Positions 40,625 through 49,649 are shown, numbered from the stretch's first letter. The stretch: DNA of 64,000 bases from Larkinella rosea (GCF_003858635.1 NZ_RQJO01000007.1:1055941-1119940); one strand, 5' to 3'. Translations and numbers: made by a program. The notes: generated from the sequence alone by a model not told the origin.

Positions 40625-40648
40625 AAGGCGGATTTTTCAACCCGCCTT
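40625..40648 (-). terminator. terminator after the YidB-like gene
   Basis: AAGGCGG (40625-40631) pairs with CCGCCTT (40642-40648). On the minus strand the stem is followed by TTTTTCTTTTC, five bases past the stop codon of the gene at 40653. Confidence 0.75.
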
Positions 40649-40652
40649 CCAG

Positions 40653-41228
40653 TTAGTTTCCAAACAGCCCACCGAGTAATCCGCCTAACCCGCCGGTATT
40701 CGATTGCTTCTGCTGGGTGTTGTTGCCGCCACCCATAAAACCGCCCGCAGCCCGCATCAGGTCGTTCATATCCAGTTTGCCGTCCGCCATTGCGGAGCTC
40801 GCCATTCCCATCCAGTCGACACCCTGATTGCCGGTTGCCGCGCCCAGAATCTGGTTTCCATCGACGCTGGAATCATTGGGATCCTGTGATTTATTCATCA
40901 GTTTACTTAACACCATCGGAACAACCATCGTCGCAATCGACATCGCCACCTGGGGCGAAATGCCAAGTCGTTCCATCAAATTTTGCTGGACATTCTGTTG
41001 AACACCCTGTGTCACCGGACTTTGATGGACATTGGTGTTGCCCTGACCGGTAACCATACTCAACAGATCGGTCAGGTTGCCGCCCTGGGCCTGTTGCTGT
41101 AAACCACCGAGAATGCCGCTCGAAATGGCTTGTAGTGCATCTTCATTTTGATGATTTGGGATAGCCGGGTTGTTGATAACTGCCTCGCCGGATTGCTGGC
41201 GAATCAGGTTCATAAGGGTTTCCATCAT
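40653..41228 (-). CDS. DUF937/YidB-like protein
   Basis: 191-aa protein rich in Gln, Asn and Gly. The ATG at 41228 (MMETLMNLIRQQSGEAVINN) is favoured over the frame from 41267. Helical segments EDALQAISSGILGGLQQQAQ and QVAMSIATMVVPMVLSKLMNK, followed by a Gly-rich tail (GGLGGLLGGLFGN), match the DUF937/YidB family of bacterial proteins with unknown function. No signal peptide. The tail (GGGNNTQQKQSNTGG) is low-complexity. Confidence 0.7.
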   Translation of the reverse strand: MMETLMNLIRQQSGEAVINNPAIPNHQNEDALQAISSGILGGLQQQAQGGNLTDLLSMVTGQGNTNVHQSPVTQGVQQNVQQNLMERLGISPQVAMSIATMVVPMVLSKLMNKSQDPNDSSVDGNQILGAATGNQGVDWMGMASSAMADGKLDMNDLMRAAGGFMGGGNNTQQKQSNTGGLGGLLGGLFGN

Positions 41229-41364
41229 GACAGTACGTGGTTTTGATTGGTTAAAAAATCGCTGCAATTACGGGATTGTATTCGTTTCTTACGGTTTATT
41301 TGTAAATAACTACTCCGTATCGAATCAGTTCTATTAAGACGCAACTATTTACGGTTTGTAACAC

Positions 41365-41778
41365 ATGTCGCCCAAAGAATCTGCCCCGGAACAACCCATA
41401 GCTGATTTATTGACGGATTTATTTTATCCCAGCGAATCCGACGAACCCGTTACCTATGTGGAATTTACGATCGATTTCCAACCGCCGTTGACGATTGGAC
41501 AGATCAGAGATTTGTTACTGATAACTCCGGAAACATACGTCGAAGAAATACCGGAAGCGGTTTTTTGGGAACCGGTTATGACGAATGAGGATTGGTATGA
41601 AGAGGAAGAAAAAAACCGTACCGCCCGCTTTACGGAATTAAAAAACCGGGTAGAACAAGTGATCAGCGATCGTCAGCTTTTCCGAATCGGCGCAGACGAA
41701 GCCGATCTTTATTTGCTGGGTAGGAAATCCGATGGCAATTGGGCGGGGCTGAAAACGCTCGTTGTAAGTACGACATAA
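41365..41778 (+). CDS. nuclease A inhibitor-like (NuiA) protein
   Basis: Acidic 137-aa cytoplasmic protein. Three blocks recall cyanobacterial NuiA, the protein inhibitor of the non-specific nuclease NucA: LLTDLFYPSESDEPVTYVEF near the N-terminus, NEDWYEEEEKNRTARFTEL in the middle, and LFRIGADEADLYLLGRKSDG followed by NWAGLKTLVVST at the C-terminus. The match is by recall of the NuiA sequence, not by search. No nuclease gene lies nearby, so its target is unknown. It is divergent from the YidB-like gene. Confidence 0.75.
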   Translation: MSPKESAPEQPIADLLTDLFYPSESDEPVTYVEFTIDFQPPLTIGQIRDLLLITPETYVEEIPEAVFWEPVMTNEDWYEEEEKNRTARFTELKNRVEQVISDRQLFRIGADEADLYLLGRKSDGNWAGLKTLVVSTT

Positions 41779-41784
41779 AAAAAA

Positions 41785-41808
41785 CAGGCAGTCGGTGAGG
41801 ACTGCCTG
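41785..41808 (-). terminator. terminator of the infC-rpmI-rplT transcript
   Basis: CAGGCAGTC (41785-41793) pairs with GACTGCCTG (41800-41808). On the minus strand it is followed by eight T residues, 9 bp past the rplT stop codon. It also serves the convergent NuiA-like gene, whose stop codon abuts it. Confidence 0.88.
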
Positions 41809-41816
41809 CCAGTTAC

Positions 41817-42161
41817 TTATTTCACAGTTTCAACAACGGCTTTAAAAGCCTCCGGATGATTCATGGCCAGGTCAGCCAGAACCTTTCTGTTTAATTCAAT
41901 ACCCGAAGTATGAATTTTGCCCATCAGGGCTGAATACGAAACACCGTGCAGACGCGCACCGGCGTTGATCCGCTGAATCCAGAGCGCGCGGAAATCGCGT
42001 TTTTTCTGGCGACGGTCGCGGAACGCATAAACGAGGCCTTTTTCAACCGCGTTTTTCGCTACCGTCCAAACATTCTTACGACGACCAAAGTACCCTTTGG
42101 CCAACTTCATTACTTTCTTGCGACGTGCCCTCGAGGCAACGTGGTTCACTGAACGTGGCAT
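41817..42161 (-). CDS. rplT: 50S ribosomal protein L20
   Basis: 114-aa basic ribosomal protein, full length, with [23 protein letters not shown] at the N-terminus and the conserved [24 protein letters not shown]. It binds 23S rRNA during 50S assembly. It is last in the conserved infC-rpmI-rplT order and is followed by a strong terminator. Confidence 0.98.
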   Translation of the reverse strand: MPRSVNHVASRARRKKVMKLAKGYFGRRKNVWTVAKNAVEKGLVYAFRDRRQKKRDFRALWIQRINAGARLHGVSYSALMGKIHTSGIELNRKVLADLAMNHPEAFKAVVETVK

Positions 42162-42220
42162 TGTTAATGTTGTTTGTTTTTGACAACAGGCGGCAGGAAG
42201 GGAATGACTAATGAATAATT

Positions 42221-42264
42221 AACAATGAAGGCCACTGTTGATTTTTCATTGTTCATTGTTCATT
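42221..42264. repeat. word-repeat inverted repeat element B
   Basis: AACAATGAA (42221-42229) pairs with TTCATTGTT (42245-42253), and the right arm continues as tandem CATTGTT words to 42264. It lies in the 170-bp rpmI-rplT spacer, after the rpmI stop codon. The same word appears in the element after thrS. Confidence 0.6.
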
Positions 42265-42331
42265 GCACTTAAAGAGCCTGGCATCGGGTTGAACATGAAA
42301 CCGCGCGGATCATCCGCGAAATCCCGGGTGG

Positions 42332-42529
42332 TTAGACCAGGGCGAGCATTACCTTGATCCGACGCTCATCTCCTTTGAACACCAGCGTGTCGTGAACGAG
42401 GTTCCGCTTCCGCTTGGTCGACTTTTTAGTCAGGATATGGCTGTGGAAGGCATGCTTCCGTTTGATTTTGCCGGTACCGGTCAGCGAAAAACGCTTTTTG
42501 GCTCCCGAATTGGTTTTTACTTTTGGCAT
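42332..42529 (-). CDS. rpmI: 50S ribosomal protein L35
   Basis: 65-aa basic protein ([40 protein letters not shown]), exactly the usual L35 length. The start at 42529 is fixed by the family N-terminus MPKVKT. An upstream frame to 42571 is spurious. It lies between infC and rplT as usual, although both spacers are larger than usual and carry inverted repeats. Confidence 0.97.
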   Translation of the reverse strand: MPKVKTNSGAKKRFSLTGTGKIKRKHAFHSHILTKKSTKRKRNLVHDTLVFKGDERRIKVMLALV

Positions 42530-42597
42530 TGCGTTAAACAGAAATGTTGCTGATTGTGAAACAGGCCGCAAAGATAGAAGAAAATCAGGAGAAAAGG

Positions 42598-42667
42598 AAA
42601 AGGGAGTAAGGGAAGAATGGGAAAAGAGTACAGACTCCCATCCTTCATTTTTCCCTTACTCCCTTTT
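42598..42667. repeat. word-repeat inverted repeat element C (17-bp perfect arms)
   Basis: AAAAGGGAGTAAGGGAA (42598-42614) and TTCCCTTACTCCCTTTT (42651-42667) are perfect complements around a 36-nt loop. The element starts 9 bp past the infC stop codon. The arms are built from GGGA/AAGGGAA words. Confidence 0.75.
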
Positions 42668-42676
42668 TCCTTTTTT

Positions 42677-43237
42677 TTATTTCTTCACCTGAACCACCTT
42701 GGGGGCCAGGAACATACTCATCCGCTTGCCTTCCAGTTTGGGCTCGGCCTCTACCCGGCCGATTTCTTCCAGCCCTTTGGCAAACCGCTGAAGCAGTTCG
42801 ACACCCCGTTCTTTGAAGACGATGGAACGACCTACGAACTGAACGTAAGCCTTAACCTTCGAACCTTCTTTCAGGAAGTTGATGGCGTGTTTGAGTTTGA
42901 ATTCAAAATCGTGGTCGTCGGTGTTGGGGCCGAACCGGATTTCCTTGATAACGACTTTCTGAGCCTTCGCCTTAATTTCCTTCTGTTTCTTCTTCTGTTC
43001 GTATTTGAACTTCGAGTAATCAACAATCCGGCAAACGGGTGGTACGGCATTGGGAGAAATTTCGACGAGATCCAGATTCTGGGCCTGGGCCAGTGCCTGG
43101 GCCTGCTGAATATCGTAAACGCCTTGCTCGACGTTTTCACCAACTACCCGAACCGTGCGGGCTAAAATACGGCCGTTGATCCGATAAGGTTCTTCGACCA
43201 CACGCGGGGGGCGCATGGGTCTGCGCTGTAATGCCAT
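42677..43237 (-). CDS. infC: translation initiation factor IF-3
   Basis: 186-aa factor that keeps 30S and 50S subunits apart and checks start-codon pairing. The N-terminal domain has [22 protein letters not shown], the linker [21 protein letters not shown] and the C-terminal domain [20 protein letters not shown]. The ATG at 43237 gives [13 protein letters not shown], a basic leader common in Bacteroidota. It follows thrS in the same direction, a widely conserved order. Confidence 0.97.
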   Translation of the reverse strand: MALQRRPMRPPRVVEEPYRINGRILARTVRVVGENVEQGVYDIQQAQALAQAQNLDLVEISPNAVPPVCRIVDYSKFKYEQKKKQKEIKAKAQKVVIKEIRFGPNTDDHDFEFKLKHAINFLKEGSKVKAYVQFVGRSIVFKERGVELLQRFAKGLEEIGRVEAEPKLEGKRMSMFLAPKVVQVKK

Positions 43238-43320
43238 AGAAACTATTTAGAGTTGAAAAATGGGCCCGCTGTTGCGGTTAGTTACGTGCCTATAACGTAA
43301 CAAAATGTATAAAGTTTCCG

Positions 43321-43338
43321 GTAAAATAAGCATTTTAC
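43321..43338. repeat. small inverted repeat GTAAAAT/ATTTTAC
   Basis: 7-bp arms with a 4-nt loop, 84 bp before the infC start in the thrS-infC gap. It could be part of the infC promoter region or a weak transcript-end structure. Confidence 0.3.
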
Positions 43339-43388
43339 GTATCCGGCGCAATATTTTTGTAAATGAACAATGAAAAATCAAATGAACA

Positions 43389-43440
43389 AAGAACAATGAA
43401 TAATGAAAAACGGGCTCCAAAATCATTATTCATTGTTCTT
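43389..43440. repeat. word-repeat inverted repeat element D (18-bp perfect arms)
   Basis: AAGAACAATGAATAATGA (43389-43406) and TCATTATTCATTGTTCTT (43423-43440) are perfect complements. The right arm touches the thrS stop codon. More AATGAACAA words run from 43362 to 43388, giving a tandem tail. The unit AACAATGAA is the same word as in the rpmI-rplT spacer. Confidence 0.75.
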
Positions 43441-45395
43441 TACAAAACCGCAGGTTGAGCTGCCGGTTTAATTTCGTTCTGGAAAAACCCGATGAATTCT
43501 GCAATGGTCATCGATCCCAGGTCGCCAACGCCTTTTTTACGCACCGAAACACGCCCCTCAGCCTGCTCTTTTTCGCCTAAAATCAGCATGAAAGGTACTT
43601 TGTTTATTTCAGAGTCGCGAATCTTGCGGCCAATTTTCTCGTCGCGCAAATCGTTGTACCCCCGAATGTCGTTTTCCTGTAACGTCAGAAAAACTTCGTT
43701 GGCATAGTCTTCATACTTCTCCGATATGGGCAAAACCGCAATTTGATCGGGCGACAGCCAGAGCGGAAAATTACCGCCCGAGTTCTCGATCAGGATTGCA
43801 ATAAACCGCTCCATCGAGCCAAACGGCGCCCGGTGAATCATGACCGGGCGGTATTTCTGATTGTCGGAACCGGTGTATTCCAGCTCAAACCGGTTGGGCA
43901 AATTGTAATCCACCTGAATGGTTCCTAATTGCCATTTCCGTCCCAGGGCGTCCCGCACCATGAAATCGAGTTTCGGGCCGTAGAAAGCCGCTTCACCCAG
44001 TTCCGTTACGGTTCTCAATCCGCGTTCGGCAGAAGCCTCGATGATGGCCGATTCCGCTTTTTCCCACAGCTCATCCGAACCAATGTACTTCTGTTTGTTT
44101 GCCGGGTCGCGCAGGGAAATCTGGGCGCTATAATCCTCAAAACCAAGCGATTTAAATACATAAAGCACCAAATCGATCACTTTGATGAACTCTTCCTTGA
44201 CCTGATCCGGGCGGCAGAAAATGTGCGCATCGTCCTGCGTAAAACCGCGCACACGGGTTAACCCGTGCAACTCACCGCTTTGCTCGTAGCGATAAACCGT
44301 ACCAAATTCCGCCAGACGCAGCGGCAGATCCCGGTACGAACGCGGCTTGGTTTTGTAAATCTCGCAGTGGTGCGGGCAGTTCATCGGTTTCAGCAGAAAC
44401 TCTTCACCCGGTTCCGGTGTCAGAATGGGTTTGAACGAATCTTCGCCGTATTTTTCCCAGTGACCCGAGGTTACGTACAATTGTTTCGAACCGATGTGGG
44501 GCGTCACCACCTGCTGATAGCCCGCCCGAACCTGGGCTTTCCGCAAAAAATTCTCCAGGCGTTCGCGCAGCATGGTTCCTTTCGGTAACCACAAGGGCAA
44601 ACCGGCACCTACTTTTTCGGAGAAAGCAAACAGCTCCAGTTCTTTGCCCAACTTACGGTGGTCGCGTTTTTTGGCTTCTTCCAGCAGAAACAGATAATCG
44701 TCCAGCTCCTTCTGTTTCGGAAACGTTACGGCATAGACGCGGGTCAGCATCTTGTTTTTCTCGTCACCCCGCCAATAAGCTCCGGCCACATTCATGATTT
44801 TGGCAGCCTTGATAAAACCGGTATGCGGAATGTGCGGGCCACGACACAAATCGGTAAAGTTACCCTGCGAATAAAACGTAATGGTCCCGTCGTCGAGTCG
44901 GTCGAGCAGGTCGAGTTTATACGGATCGCCTTTTTTCTCAAAATAGGCAATGGCTTCGGCTTTGCTAATGGGCTGACGAACGAATTCCTGTTTCTGCCGT
45001 GCCAGTTCCAGCATTTTATCTTCCACTTTCTTGAAATCTTCCTGCGAAAAATGCTGGCCGTTCAAGTCGACATCGTAATAAAACCCTTTTTCAATCGGCG
45101 GACCGATCCCGAATTGAATGCCCGGATACAGTTCTTCCAGTGCTTCGGCCAGCAAGTGGGCAGATGAATGCCAAAAAGTCGCCTTTCCTTCCGTATCGTT
45201 CCATGTCAACAAAGTAACCGCCGAATCCGTTGTGATGGGGCGCGTTGCATCCTGTACCGTGCCATTTACCTTGGCTGCCAGTACGTTACGTGCCAGCCCT
45301 TCGCTGATGCTCATGGCTATTTCCAGACTGGTTACTCCGTTGGGATACTCCCGGACACTGCCATCGGGCAGCGTAATGCGAATTTGGTCACTCAT
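43440..45395 (-). CDS. thrS: threonyl-tRNA synthetase
   Basis: Class II aminoacyl-tRNA synthetase, 651 aa, full length. Order: TGS domain ([20 protein letters not shown]), editing domain with [19 protein letters not shown] and the Cys-containing [13 protein letters not shown], catalytic core with [43 protein letters not shown] and [13 protein letters not shown], then the anticodon-binding domain. It precedes infC, rpmI and rplT on the same strand. Confidence 0.98.
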   Translation of the reverse strand: MSDQIRITLPDGSVREYPNGVTSLEIAMSISEGLARNVLAAKVNGTVQDATRPITTDSAVTLLTWNDTEGKATFWHSSAHLLAEALEELYPGIQFGIGPPIEKGFYYDVDLNGQHFSQEDFKKVEDKMLELARQKQEFVRQPISKAEAIAYFEKKGDPYKLDLLDRLDDGTITFYSQGNFTDLCRGPHIPHTGFIKAAKIMNVAGAYWRGDEKNKMLTRVYAVTFPKQKELDDYLFLLEEAKKRDHRKLGKELELFAFSEKVGAGLPLWLPKGTMLRERLENFLRKAQVRAGYQQVVTPHIGSKQLYVTSGHWEKYGEDSFKPILTPEPGEEFLLKPMNCPHHCEIYKTKPRSYRDLPLRLAEFGTVYRYEQSGELHGLTRVRGFTQDDAHIFCRPDQVKEEFIKVIDLVLYVFKSLGFEDYSAQISLRDPANKQKYIGSDELWEKAESAIIEASAERGLRTVTELGEAAFYGPKLDFMVRDALGRKWQLGTIQVDYNLPNRFELEYTGSDNQKYRPVMIHRAPFGSMERFIAILIENSGGNFPLWLSPDQIAVLPISEKYEDYANEVFLTLQENDIRGYNDLRDEKIGRKIRDSEINKVPFMLILGEKEQAEGRVSVRKKGVGDLGSMTIAEFIGFFQNEIKPAAQPAVL

Positions 45396-45468
45396 TGTTA
45401 TAAGGTTTAATCATTGGTATTCAAACGGCAATTTTCCAAAAAAGAAGGCTGAAAGCAAAAACCGGGGG

Positions 45469-46641
45469 TTAATTTCTCGTCGAATCCCGACCAAAACGGG
45501 ATCGGGGCTGGATCATCATCACGCGCACCCGCGTTGTGTCCAGGATCTGGCCGGGGCGGCTGGGTTGAAACGGACGTTCTTCGTAAGGCAAATCGGCACC
45601 CTCACCATACACTTTTCGTTTTTGAACCCGCCAGTACCCATAATAGGCTTGCTGATCAGCGGCATTCTCCTGCATGGCTAACGTGTAAAACCGCCCTGCT
45701 TGTTCCCACTCACGGAATTGTTCATAACACATGGCCATGTAGTAGTGCACACGGGGGAACGCGGGTGCCAGTTTCACAACCTGATCGAAATGATGGAGTG
45801 CCTGGGCCATATTCCGCACTTTCATCATGACCAGACCGGATTGAAACTGCGCCTGCACCATCGCAGGATCCATTTGCAGCGCTTTCTGGTAATAGAAATA
45901 GGCACTGTCGGAAACCGAAGTCTGCTGGTAAATATGACCCAGTGCGTACAATAAACCCGGATCATTCGGGAAATAACCGGCTCCCCGCTTGTTGTAAGCA
46001 ATAGCCGACGCGTAATCTCCCCGAGCCGAATGAATAATGGACAATTGCACGTAAGGTTCCAGAAAACGCGGTTTTAAAACCAGCGCCCGTTTGTAGTAGG
46101 TAATGGCCCGGGTGGTATCGCCCGATTTGGCCGCTACCAGACCGTTCAGGTAGAATGCCTCGCCTTCATAAGGGGCCATTTGCAGGGCTTTCACCAGGTA
46201 AAACCGGGCCCGATCCAACTGTTTTTCACGTTGCAGCAGATCACCCGCTACGATGTAGAGTTCCGGCGTATTCACGCCCAGGCCTTCGGCCCGGAGTGCA
46301 CTTTCCAGTCCTTCGTCATATTGCTGGTGTTTGCGCAGAATCTGGGCTTTAATGAGGTGATAACGCCCTTCGTTGTTTTCTTTTTCAAGCGCGTCGTTGA
46401 TGTCGGACAGCGCTTCGTTGGTTTTGCCCAAATCCATGTAAACCGCAGCCCGTTTGGCATAGGCCGATGCGGGGCGATTTTGGTTGATGGCACGCGTCAG
46501 AGCTTCCAAAGCGGCCTGATTGCGGGTATTCGCCGAATTTTCCGGCACAGCCGGAATCCGGGTCTGCCGCTGGTCATCCTCGGAACAGGCCATTAAAAAA
46601 CAGATACTTACCAGATACCAGAGGCTACTCAGCTTGCCCAT
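45469..46641 (-). CDS. TPR-repeat lipoprotein
   Basis: 390-aa lipoprotein from the ATG at 46641 (MGKLSSLWYLVSICFLMACSE), lipobox Cys in FLMAC. The upstream extension to 46710 has no signal-like character. At least seven TPR units follow, such as ASAYAKRAAVYMDLGKTNEAL, EAFYLNGLVAAKSGDTTRAI and PGLLYALGHIYQQTSVSDSA. The C-terminal tail is Arg/Pro-rich (RVRVMMIQPRSRFGRDSTRN). Such proteins act as surface or periplasmic scaffolds. No specific role can be inferred. Confidence 0.82.
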   Translation of the reverse strand: MGKLSSLWYLVSICFLMACSEDDQRQTRIPAVPENSANTRNQAALEALTRAINQNRPASAYAKRAAVYMDLGKTNEALSDINDALEKENNEGRYHLIKAQILRKHQQYDEGLESALRAEGLGVNTPELYIVAGDLLQREKQLDRARFYLVKALQMAPYEGEAFYLNGLVAAKSGDTTRAITYYKRALVLKPRFLEPYVQLSIIHSARGDYASAIAYNKRGAGYFPNDPGLLYALGHIYQQTSVSDSAYFYYQKALQMDPAMVQAQFQSGLVMMKVRNMAQALHHFDQVVKLAPAFPRVHYYMAMCYEQFREWEQAGRFYTLAMQENAADQQAYYGYWRVQKRKVYGEGADLPYEERPFQPSRPGQILDTTRVRVMMIQPRSRFGRDSTRN

Positions 46642-46735
46642 TCTCTTTTTCGAAAACCGTCCTTCTTCCCACTTCCGAACGAAAGCGGGATGCGCACAAC
46701 CGTTTGGCATGTTTTCGGCTGCAAATATAGGCCTT

Positions 46736-47632
46736 TTAGATGGAAGAAAACCGATAAAAAACGCCCAATGGCAACCGCTTATCGAAACGATCGTTCAGGT
46801 AAAGTTCACCAAACTCGGCCTTCGGACGTTCGCCAAAATGTGCGCGCATGAGGTTTTCGAGAATCAGCGCGGAGAAGCCCAGCGAATACAGGTTGATGAT
46901 CAGGAAATAATGTTCCTTGTCCAGTAATTCCGAACAAACCGCCAGCAAATCGTTAAGATTTTCTTCTAAAAGCCATTTTTCGCCTTCGGGGCCACGGCCA
47001 TAGGCGGGCGGATCCAGAATCAAACCGTGGTAGGTGTTCCCGCGACGTACTTCGCGCCGGGCAAATTTGAGGGCATCTTCCACCACCCACCGAATGTTGT
47101 CGAGCCGGCTGGCTTCCATATTTTCCCGCGACCAGGTGATCACCTGCCGAACCGCATCGACGTGCGTTACTTCCGCTCCGGCCTGCCGGGCCGCCAGCGA
47201 GGCCGCTCCCGTATAGGCAAACAGATTCAGAACGCGCGGATTGGAAACCGGTAAGCCCGCAACTTTCTGATGAATATAGGGCCAGTTGACGGCCTGTTCC
47301 GGAAATATACCGACGTGTTTAAACGACGAGAGCGACAGTTTGAAGGTTAAATTCAATCCCTGCTGCTGAAAGGGAATGAACCATTTTTCATCCATCTGGG
47401 GGCGAAGCACCCACTCGCCTTTTTCCTGAGAGCCTTTATCGCGCTTAAAAACCGCATTCGGCAACCGCTGCCATTCTTCCTCCGACAACGATCGCGGCCA
47501 GATGGCCTGTGGCTCCGGGCGGCTGAGAATGAACAAACCAAATCGTTCGAGTTTCTCAAAACCGCCGGTGTCAATTAATTCGTACGAAGCCCAGTTTTCG
47601 GGAGTTAATAAATCCAGTCTGTTATTGGGCAT
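46736..47632 (-). CDS. class I SAM-dependent RNA methyltransferase-like (RlmI/RlmK-like)
   Basis: 298-aa methyltransferase with an N-terminal strand-rich portion (MPNNRLDLLTPENWASYELID) and a Rossmann domain: motif I VLNLFAYTGAASLAARQAGA near residue 135, VTHVDAVRQVITWSREN, and catalytic-type motif LILDPPAYGRGPEGEKW. The DPPAYG motif and FAYTG are typical of RlmI/RlmK 23S rRNA cytosine or guanine methyltransferases, but the PUA domain is absent. It overlaps the upstream EVE-domain gene by 11 bp. Confidence 0.83.
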   Translation of the reverse strand: MPNNRLDLLTPENWASYELIDTGGFEKLERFGLFILSRPEPQAIWPRSLSEEEWQRLPNAVFKRDKGSQEKGEWVLRPQMDEKWFIPFQQQGLNLTFKLSLSSFKHVGIFPEQAVNWPYIHQKVAGLPVSNPRVLNLFAYTGAASLAARQAGAEVTHVDAVRQVITWSRENMEASRLDNIRWVVEDALKFARREVRRGNTYHGLILDPPAYGRGPEGEKWLLEENLNDLLAVCSELLDKEHYFLIINLYSLGFSALILENLMRAHFGERPKAEFGELYLNDRFDKRLPLGVFYRFSSI

Positions 47633-48035
47633 GTCCTAACGCTAAAATACACTCAAATTCGTTGCCGCTCACTGGAACCACCGACAAGCGGGAAAGCCGG
47701 ATCAATTGAATGTTCTGCAACAGGGGTTCGGCTTTAATTTGCTGCAACGTAACCGGTTTTGGCAATGGCGCAACGGGTTCAAGTTCCACCACCACCCAGC
47801 GCGGGTCTTCCGGAATGGTCGGATCAGGATATGATTCGTGGCTTACTTTCGCAATCCCGACCACCTCCTTGCCCACCACACTGTGATAAAACAAAACCTG
47901 ATCCCCCAGTTGCATAGCGGCCAGGTTGTTTCGTGCCGCGTAGTTCCGCACGCCGTCCCAGATGGCTTTTCCCTGTTTAACGAAATCGTCCCATGAATAG
48001 GACTCCGGTTCGGATTTGACAAGCCAATAGTTCAA
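47622..48035 (-). CDS. EVE-domain protein
   Basis: 137-aa single-domain protein of the EVE/PUA-like superfamily: MNYWLVKSEPESYSWDDFV, AIWDGVRNYAARNNLAAMQLGDQVLFYHS, VVGIAKVSHESYPDPT. The start is fixed by the family N-terminus YWLVKSEP. EVE domains bind modified nucleotides in DNA or RNA. Its 3' end overlaps the start of a methyltransferase gene by 11 bp, a sign of translational coupling. Confidence 0.92.
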   Translation of the reverse strand: MNYWLVKSEPESYSWDDFVKQGKAIWDGVRNYAARNNLAAMQLGDQVLFYHSVVGKEVVGIAKVSHESYPDPTIPEDPRWVVVELEPVAPLPKPVTLQQIKAEPLLQNIQLIRLSRLSVVPVSGNEFECILALGHAQ

Positions 48036-48086
48036 TGGATTGAATGGTTTAGAGGGCTAAAAAAGGGTTCGGTGGGTCATAACCAA

Positions 48087-48641
48087 TCAATAATCATCGA
48101 AGTCATCACCGTATTTCGGGCCAAAATCGTCGTGGGAATGATCTTCGTCCAGTCCTTTAAATTTAAGACCTTTCTTGATGATCGAAATTTGTCCCGAGTG
48201 GTAGGTATCGTGGTTGATCACCCCGTGGAGCATGTCGTAATAGGTATAATCCCGACCGGGCACAATGTCTTCCAGAAACTCATCATCATCACGTTTGTCG
48301 AGTTCATTGACGAGTTCTTCCTGGCTCAGACTGAGTTCCATCTGCAGCGCTTCCCACTCAAAATCGTCGATAACCTGAAACGAACCGAAGTTTTTTTCTG
48401 GCGTTTTGATGTCAAAATCCTTATCACCCTGCATTTTTTTGACGCAGAAAATCCGCCAGCTCGTCATGTGAAACACCAGTTCCGCAATGGAGTGGGTATT
48501 GGGCGTCAGGCGGTGTCCGGCCATCTCCGGCGAAACGCCACTCAGTACTTCAACCAACGACGGCCCGTGCCAGGCTTCTTCTCCTTCATAGGTTGTGTTA
48601 AGCAAATCGATGATTCGTATCAGTTCGTCGTTCTGTACCAT
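48087..48641 (-). CDS. DinB-family metal-binding protein
   Basis: 184-aa DinB/YfiT-type four-helix bundle, with the expected metal His residues in HSIAELVFHMTSW and HGVINHDTYHSGQI. The acidic C-terminal tail (LDEDHSHDDFGPKYGDDFDDY) is unusual and His/Asp-rich. It is 51 bp upstream of the EVE gene on the same strand. Function within the superfamily is unknown. Confidence 0.85.
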   Translation of the reverse strand: MVQNDELIRIIDLLNTTYEGEEAWHGPSLVEVLSGVSPEMAGHRLTPNTHSIAELVFHMTSWRIFCVKKMQGDKDFDIKTPEKNFGSFQVIDDFEWEALQMELSLSQEELVNELDKRDDDEFLEDIVPGRDYTYYDMLHGVINHDTYHSGQISIIKKGLKFKGLDEDHSHDDFGPKYGDDFDDY

Positions 48642-48926
48642 TTTAATTGTTTTGTAATTTAGGCGAAGGAATATAACTCCTTTCTATTGTTTCGGCAAAG
48701 GTAAACCGGTTTGTTGTTTTTTCATTGTGTTACTGATTGATTGGCGCAACGAAAAATAGATATAAATTATTGAAGAATATTTCATTCCCCTCTTCTCCTC
48801 TTCTACTGACTAAAGTACAAGCCAATGGTCTCTAAATCACGCAAACCCGCGATTCTATCCAATACCACCTCTCTCTGATTGCCAAGCGAACTTATATGGA
48901 TAATCAAATAAAAGTTAGGTCACCAC

Positions 48927-48957
48927 TTGACATTTGTATAGCCAATCAATAGATTTG
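48927..48957 (+). promoter_or_regulatory. Bacteroidota-type sigma-A promoter
   Basis: TTG (48927-48929), 20 nt, then TAGATTTG (48950-48957) matches the -33/-7 consensus TTG-N19-21-TAnnTTTG. The start site would be near 48964, about 88 nt upstream of the ECF sigma gene. Confidence 0.7.
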
Positions 48958-48963
48958 AACCAT

Positions 48964-48977
48964 TGAGCGATCGCTCA
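48964..48977. promoter_or_regulatory. 14-bp perfect palindrome at the predicted transcription start
   Basis: TGAGCGATCGCTCA sits just after the -7 element of the preceding promoter, where a bound repressor would block initiation. The sequence form is like operators used by TetR-family repressors. That assignment is inference, and no TetR gene lies in the window. Confidence 0.6.
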
Positions 48978-49051
48978 GCAGTTAGTACTCAAAGGGTCAG
49001 CCTCCTCTTTGTGTTCAAAACGTAGTTAACAATCTCTGTAGCTATCAACTT

Positions 49052-49609
49052 ATGAACACCATTCGTCACACCGACGAGGAGCTGGTACGTTATTACCTTG
49101 CTACCCAGAAAAGCGACTATTTTGGTCAGCTTTACAAGCGTTATTCAAACAAGGTGTATCGCCGGTGTTTGACCATTACCAAAGATCCCACCGACGCCGA
49201 AGATTTTATGCAGGACATTTTTGTGCGTGTGTTGTCGGGGCTCCATAACTTTAAAGAAAAATCCACTTTTTCGACCTGGCTCTACACGGTTTCAACCAAC
49301 TACTGCATGGACCGGATGAAACTGGGCCGGCGACGAAGCGACTGGGTGGAGCTGGATAGCGAGGTCGTCAAGACGCTGGCCGAAACCAACGAATACGCCA
49401 ATCTCGAAGAACGTTACCAACTCGTTGATCTGATTCTGGAAAAAATCGCACCGAGTGAGTCGATGTACCTGCGAATGAAATACGAAGACAATATGAACAT
49501 CCGGGAAATGGCGATACTGCTACAGGTAAAAGACAGTGCTGTAAAAATGCGGTTAAAACGAGTCCGCGACAAGGTAAAAGACATTCTCGTTTTTTATCAG
49601 CTCTATTAA
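49052..49609 (+). CDS. ECF sigma-70 family RNA polymerase sigma factor
   Basis: 185-aa sigma factor with region 2 (LYKRYSNKVYRRCLTITKDP, DAEDFMQDIFVRVL, STWLYTVSTNYCMDRMK) and region 4 (NIREMAILLQVKDSAVKMRL). No anti-sigma gene is adjacent: the neighbours are DinB (divergent) and DUF421 (convergent). It has its own promoter with a palindrome. Target genes cannot be read from the window. Confidence 0.9.
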   Translation: MNTIRHTDEELVRYYLATQKSDYFGQLYKRYSNKVYRRCLTITKDPTDAEDFMQDIFVRVLSGLHNFKEKSTFSTWLYTVSTNYCMDRMKLGRRRSDWVELDSEVVKTLAETNEYANLEERYQLVDLILEKIAPSESMYLRMKYEDNMNIREMAILLQVKDSAVKMRLKRVRDKVKDILVFYQLY

Positions 49610-49649
49610 ATAGCGGGTAAATCGGTTCGGAATCGTGGAAAACGCCATG

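Larger units (their letters stand above)
48642..49051. other. 410-bp divergent non-coding region
   Basis: No coding frame. It holds the promoter and palindrome of the downstream sigma factor gene (listed separately) and presumably the promoter of the DinB gene. A pyrimidine-rich run near 48788-48808 has a CTCTTCTCCTCTTC repeat. Confidence 0.4.
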
